A DNA stretch of 19,292 bases from VAZQ01 sp035300505 (lineage in GTDB: Bacteria > Pseudomonadota > Alphaproteobacteria > Rhizobiales > Xanthobacteraceae), in the NCBI GenBank assembly GCA_035300505.1, contig DATGVJ010000009.1, positions 1-19,292 on the forward strand, given 5' to 3'. The notes below the pieces were generated by a model. It was not told the origin of the DNA. It worked only from the letters and a program-made list of their open reading frames with translations, and ran no database searches. Both the position numbers and the translations under genes were made by a program. Below are positions 16,140 to 19,292 of this stretch, one piece after another; position 1 is the stretch's first letter; every line of letters starts with the position of its first letter.

Positions 16140-17066
16140 ATGAGCGAGAACAAAATCGTGAATTCATTTCACTACCTCATCTCGTTTTGCATGATCCGGC
16201 TCTGCATTGCGCTGACAACATTATGCGCAGACACATCGCCTGCGGCGGCGCAGGATCGCGAGGCGTTTCTCTCAAAACAAACCATCCACTGCCCGCGTTG
16301 CGCGCTCGGCGGGGCCAATCTCGAGCGGCGCGATCTCACGGGCGCCGATCTTTCCGGCGCGGATCTTCGCGATGCAAAACTGTCGCGCACGATCCTGCGT
16401 AACGCCAACCTCAGCGGTGCCAATCTCTCGGAAACAAATCTCAAACGGCGCGATCTCACCGGCGTCAATCTGTCGGGCGCCAAACTCACCGGCGCGTCGT
16501 TCCATCGTGCCACCCTGCGCGGCGCCAACCTCAGCGGTGCCGATCTCACCGAGGCCAATCTCAACCTCGCGGTCTTGACGGCAGCCAACCTGCAGCGTGC
16601 CGTCCTGAAGGAAGCGCTGCTCTACCAGATCGATGCGGGCGGCGCGGATTTGAGCGGAGCCGATCTCCGCGCCGCGCTCATGGGCGGGGCGCGCCTCATC
16701 AATGCGACGCTCATCGGCGCCGATCTCACATTCGTCGACCTGGGCGAGGCTCGCCTGACCAACGCGAACCTGCGCAACGCGACGCTCATCGAGACCAATT
16801 TGCGCAGCGCCACTCTGCTGCGCGCCAACATGAGCGGCATCAAGGGCGAAGGCGCAAACTTCATCCAGGCGGCGCTGCGCGGCGCCAACCTGGCAAACGC
16901 CGTATTGCGGGGCTCGGACCTCTACCAGGCCGATCTCTCAGATGCCGACCTCAGCGATGCCGACCTGCGTTCGGTCAGGCTTTCAGCCGCAAAACTCTTC
17001 AATACGAAACAGGCCGGCACCAATTTTCAAGGCGCCACAATGCCGGACAACAGCGTGCATCCGTGA
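16140..17066 (+). CDS. Exported pentapeptide-repeat protein
   Basis: This 308-residue protein is almost entirely a right-handed quadrilateral beta-helix. From residue 55 to 299 there are 49 five-residue units of the A(D/N)LxX type with no break in register, about 12 coils. The N-terminus carries a hydrophobic segment and an AAAQ-like cleavage site near residue 38, so it is probably exported; a start at the ATG at 16191 would leave a shorter signal. A CPRC pair (51-54) directly precedes the helix. NLERRDLTG and NLKRRDLTG recur exactly 40 residues (two coils) apart, a sign of internal duplication. The ATG overlaps the context TAAtATG, one base after the amidase stop, which argues for coupling to it. 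Pentapeptide proteins range from gyrase protection to structural roles; export makes gyrase protection unlikely here. Function unknown. Confidence 0.9.
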   Translation: MSENKIVNSFHYLISFCMIRLCIALTTLCADTSPAAAQDREAFLSKQTIHCPRCALGGANLERRDLTGADLSGADLRDAKLSRTILRNANLSGANLSETNLKRRDLTGVNLSGAKLTGASFHRATLRGANLSGADLTEANLNLAVLTAANLQRAVLKEALLYQIDAGGADLSGADLRAALMGGARLINATLIGADLTFVDLGEARLTNANLRNATLIETNLRSATLLRANMSGIKGEGANFIQAALRGANLANAVLRGSDLYQADLSDADLSDADLRSVRLSAAKLFNTKQAGTNFQGATMPDNSVHP

Positions 17067-17121
17067 TCCTTCGGATCCCGGGCCCATAGCGTGCTATGGC
17101 GGCGGCGCGCCGTGGCGCGCC
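17065..17121 (+). terminator. Cluster of hairpins after the pentapeptide gene
   Basis: Three consecutive palindromes follow the stop: GATCC-ttc-GGATC (17065-17077), CCATAGC-gt-GCTATGG (17084-17099) and two copies of the self-complementary GGCGCGCC (17104-17111 and 17114-17121). No U-run follows, so this is not a standard intrinsic terminator. It could attenuate transcription or stabilise the upstream mRNA, separating the amidase operon from the PQQ enzyme gene. Confidence 0.4.
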
Positions 17122-17242
17122 AAAGCATATTGCGCCCTACGCAGTTCGCAGCAGATTCCGCACGGACTCCGGCCAATGAAAATGCTACGATGCAAGGGTT
17201 CGCGGTCAAGAAAAATTCCACACATATGCAGGAGGAACCCCG

Positions 17243-19039
17243 ATGACATCATGGGAACACCGCTCCAGGCGGCTTAGCCTGGCCGCTTCGGTTGCAAGCA
17301 CCACCATCGCTCTCTGTCTTTCGGCGAATGCCGCCGACGTGACATACGAACGGCTCTTGAATTCCGCCAACGAGCCGCAGAACTGGCTCATGCGGGCCGG
17401 CAATTACTCCAACTGGAACAACTCGAAGCTCACCGAGATCAACCGCGGCAATGTTGCCAATCTCAAGGTGAAATTCATGTTCGGGATGAGCGACCCGACG
17501 CGGCCCAGCAAGGCGGCACAGTATTTCACTCCCATCGTCGAAGACGGCTTCATGTATGTGGGCAACCAATACCATCAGTATTGGAAGCTCGACGTCCGCG
17601 ACGGCAAGCCCAAGGTGGTGTGGAAATTCGACACCAAGACCCAGGGAGGCGAAAGAAGCGCCCACAGCGTCACGCTGTCCGGCAATAATGTGTATATGGT
17701 CATGAATTCCAACACGACCAACCCGCGCCTGATCGCGCTCGACAAGAATTCCGGCGTGCCCGTCTTCGACGTCAGCCTCAACATTCCGGAAGCGCCCAAC
17801 CAGGGCAGTTCCGGTGCGCCGCTCGCCGTCAAGGACAAGATCATTATCGGGTCGAGCGGCAAGAACGAGAGCGGCCGCGGCTATGTGGCCGCCTATAGCG
17901 CCAAGGACGGCAAGCTGATGTGGAAGTTCATGGTCGTGCCCGAACCGGGCCAGCCGGGTTCGGAAACCTGGGCCGACCCGCGCACCATTGCGTTCGGCGG
18001 CGGCGGCGTTTGGACGGAACCGTCGTTCGACCCGGAAACCAACCTCGCCTATTACGGCACCGGCAATCCGGTCCACATGTTCGATCCGCAGGGTCGTCCG
18101 GGCGACAACCTCTATACGAGTTCGGTCATCGCGCTCGACGTCGATACCGGCCAGTTGAAGTGGCACTTCCAGACCATTCCGAACGAAGGCTGGGATTATG
18201 ACGCCGTGATGCTGACGCAGCTCTATGACGTCACTATCAACGGCGAGCGCCGCAAGGTGGTTTCGCAGACCAACCGCAACGGCTTCTTCTATACCTGGGA
18301 CCGCACCAACGGGCAGTTCATCAAGGGCGAGCCCTATACCACGGTGAACTGGACGAAGGGGCTTGACCCCAAGACCGGCCGGCCCGCCGACTACGACCCC
18401 GGCAAGACTGTTCAGGACTATGCCGGCAAGGCTGTGCGCTATGGCCGCAAGGCGCTCGACGTGCAGCCCGCGCACTACGGCATGCCGACCTTCATGCCGA
18501 ATTCCTACGACCCGACACGTGGCGTCACCTATTTCAACGTCATGGTCGGTCGTGCCAACTACTTCAACAGCCGCGCGGCCGATCTGGAAAAGGGCGTCGC
18601 CGGTACGGGTTTCCGCGAAATCTTCTGCGAATCCCACACCAAAGACAATGCGGTCGAACCCATCGTGCGCAACGTCACCAATCCCAATTGCAAGGTCAGC
18701 CACGGGCTGCTCGGTGCAATCGACATCGCCACCGGCACAATGGTCAAGAAACTCGAATCCAGAATGCCGGCCTATTCGGGCGTGCTGGGCACCGACGGCG
18801 GCCTGCTGTTCATGGGCGATATCATGGGCAAGATTTCGGCCCTCGATAAAGACACGTTGCAGGAATTGTGGAGCTTCGACACCGGCACGCAGTTTTCAGG
18901 CAATCCGATGACCTATTCGGTCAACGGCAAGCAATACGTCGCCATGACACTGGGCGGGCGGCCGGGGCGCGATGAAGGGTCCTATCCGGAAGCACTGGCG
19001 CTTTCCCAGAACGTGATGCTGGTGGTGTTTGGATTGTAG
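17243..19039 (+). CDS. PQQ-dependent alcohol-type dehydrogenase (quinoprotein)
   Basis: This 598-residue periplasmic quinoprotein of the methanol/ethanol dehydrogenase family oxidises an alcohol or similar substrate with PQQ and passes electrons to a cytochrome c. AGGAGG about 6-7 bases upstream fixes the ATG, and a signal peptide ends near ANA (residue 30); it contains SRRLSL, so Tat export cannot be excluded. Beta-propeller W-motif repeats are visible throughout. N275 (GTGNP) and the catalytic D318 in GWDYD are present, and D320, two residues on, matches the extra aspartate typical of lanthanide-dependent enzymes. Oddities: the adjacent-cysteine pair of classical enzymes is absent (only C25, C462 and C483 exist), and the calcium-ligand Glu segment reads GKNESGRG instead of GAEFGVRG. 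There is no fused cytochrome domain. The substrate is not predictable. Confidence 0.9.
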   Translation: MTSWEHRSRRLSLAASVASTTIALCLSANAADVTYERLLNSANEPQNWLMRAGNYSNWNNSKLTEINRGNVANLKVKFMFGMSDPTRPSKAAQYFTPIVEDGFMYVGNQYHQYWKLDVRDGKPKVVWKFDTKTQGGERSAHSVTLSGNNVYMVMNSNTTNPRLIALDKNSGVPVFDVSLNIPEAPNQGSSGAPLAVKDKIIIGSSGKNESGRGYVAAYSAKDGKLMWKFMVVPEPGQPGSETWADPRTIAFGGGGVWTEPSFDPETNLAYYGTGNPVHMFDPQGRPGDNLYTSSVIALDVDTGQLKWHFQTIPNEGWDYDAVMLTQLYDVTINGERRKVVSQTNRNGFFYTWDRTNGQFIKGEPYTTVNWTKGLDPKTGRPADYDPGKTVQDYAGKAVRYGRKALDVQPAHYGMPTFMPNSYDPTRGVTYFNVMVGRANYFNSRAADLEKGVAGTGFREIFCESHTKDNAVEPIVRNVTNPNCKVSHGLLGAIDIATGTMVKKLESRMPAYSGVLGTDGGLLFMGDIMGKISALDKDTLQELWSFDTGTQFSGNPMTYSVNGKQYVAMTLGGRPGRDEGSYPEALALSQNVMLVVFGL

Positions 19040-19054
19040 TGAGCGTATCTGTAC

Positions 19055-19087
19055 CCCGGGTTGAGCGTTCTTCACGCGAAACCCGGG
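19055..19087. repeat. Palindromic intergenic repeat, copy C
   Basis: CCCGGGTT (19055-19062) and AACCCGGG (19080-19087) form a perfect 8-base stem, with a further GCG/CGC pairing inside. Read on the minus strand it has the GGGTTTCGC ... GCTCAACCC core of the copies at 6118 and 13430. It lies 16 bases after the PQQ enzyme stop and may also act in 3'-end formation. Confidence 0.7.
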
Positions 19088-19109
19088 AATTACTCGCTGA
19101 TAGACCGCT

Positions 19110-19160
19110 CCCGGATTTTCGTCATCGCGCGTACAAAACGCGCGATGACTTCAACCCGGG
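19110..19160. repeat. Long hairpin with a perfect 12-bp stem
   Basis: GTCATCGCGCGT (19121-19132) pairs perfectly with ACGCGCGATGAC (19138-19149) around a 5-base loop. Outside it, CCCGG (19110-19114) pairs with CCGGG (19156-19160). The right flank CAACCCGGGCTAC resembles the neighbouring copy C, so the two hairpins probably form one composite repeat. No T-run follows. Confidence 0.65.
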
Positions 19161-19188
19161 CTACAAGGCCGATGATGTTTAAATTTCA

Positions 19189-19292
19189 ATGAAGTCGATC
19201 GCACTCATCCTACTCATCGTGGCGGCCACCAGCGCCGCTGCCCAACAACGCGCCCCCAAGGTCTGGGACATCCAATTGGGCACGCCGGTAGG
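19189..19292 (+). CDS. N-terminus of an exported protein (runs off window)
   Basis: An ATG at 19189 opens a frame with no stop to the window end, 34 codons. It begins MKSIALILLIVAATSAAAQ, a clear Sec signal peptide with cleavage likely after AAA or AAQ, followed by RAPKVWDIQLGTPV. The upstream ribosome-binding site is weak. Its position after the PQQ enzyme invites the idea of a redox partner, but no heme motif is visible in the part present and I do not recognise the family. Confidence 0.6.
   Translation, partial: MKSIALILLIVAATSAAAQQRAPKVWDIQLGTPV

Noticed and set aside
15098..16153. 351-codon minus-strand frame opposite the amidase
   Set aside because: Same antisense effect; no domain, and the amidase triad, signal peptide and ribosome-binding site are on the plus strand.
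17249..18703. 484-codon open frame on the minus strand opposite the PQQ enzyme
   Set aside because: It is the antisense shadow of a gene with strong GC codon bias. Its translation is low-complexity, rich in V, G, A and R, with no recognisable domain, while the plus strand has every family hallmark.

Overview
The window looks like a chromosomal segment of an alphaproteobacterium of the Hyphomicrobiales (Bradyrhizobium / Xanthobacteraceae-like). This is inferred from family content and style, not from a marker gene. The clues are PAS domains of the PAS_7 type in signalling proteins, an orphan Bug-type solute receptor, a TauD/TfdA dioxygenase, a PQQ-dependent dehydrogenase, GC-rich codon use, and short palindromic intergenic repeats with a GGGTTTCGC / GCTCAACCC core. 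No rRNA, tRNA, CRISPR array, insertion sequence or phage gene was seen.

Region 1 (1-6088) holds a LeuC/LeuD-type hydro-lyase pair, both on the minus strand. The subunits are separated by a plus-strand gene for a three-PAS GGDEF-EAL protein (949-3468) whose cyclic-di-GMP synthesis and hydrolysis residues both look intact. Upstream of leuC, in the same direction, is a secreted alpha/beta hydrolase. Divergent from it (6207-8121) run a TauD/TfdA-type dioxygenase and a Bug-type periplasmic receptor. This company suggests the LeuCD pair may be a catabolic paralogue rather than the leucine-biosynthesis enzyme.

Region 2 (8184-12367) holds radC, a 425-base non-coding stretch, and a large membrane hybrid histidine kinase (sensor domain, two PAS, HisKA, HATPase, receiver). 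Its first PAS closely resembles the first PAS of the GGDEF-EAL protein.

Region 3 (12408-13521) is a decayed zeta-type toxin-antitoxin module on the minus strand. The antitoxin is intact and has a good promoter that would give a leaderless mRNA. The toxin is split by one in-frame TAA, and a perfect 23-bp tandem duplication sits at the antitoxin/toxin junction. A structured intergenic repeat follows.

Region 4 (13598-19292) is a plus-strand run: alpha/beta hydrolase, exported amidase-signature enzyme, exported protein made of 49 uninterrupted pentapeptide repeats (start one base after the amidase stop), then a PQQ-dependent alcohol-type dehydrogenase with an Asp-Tyr-Asp motif suggestive of lanthanide use, two hairpin repeats, and the start of another exported protein. 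Three to four of these products are predicted to act in the periplasm. The first three genes look like one transcription unit; the PQQ gene lies beyond a cluster of hairpins and may be separately transcribed.
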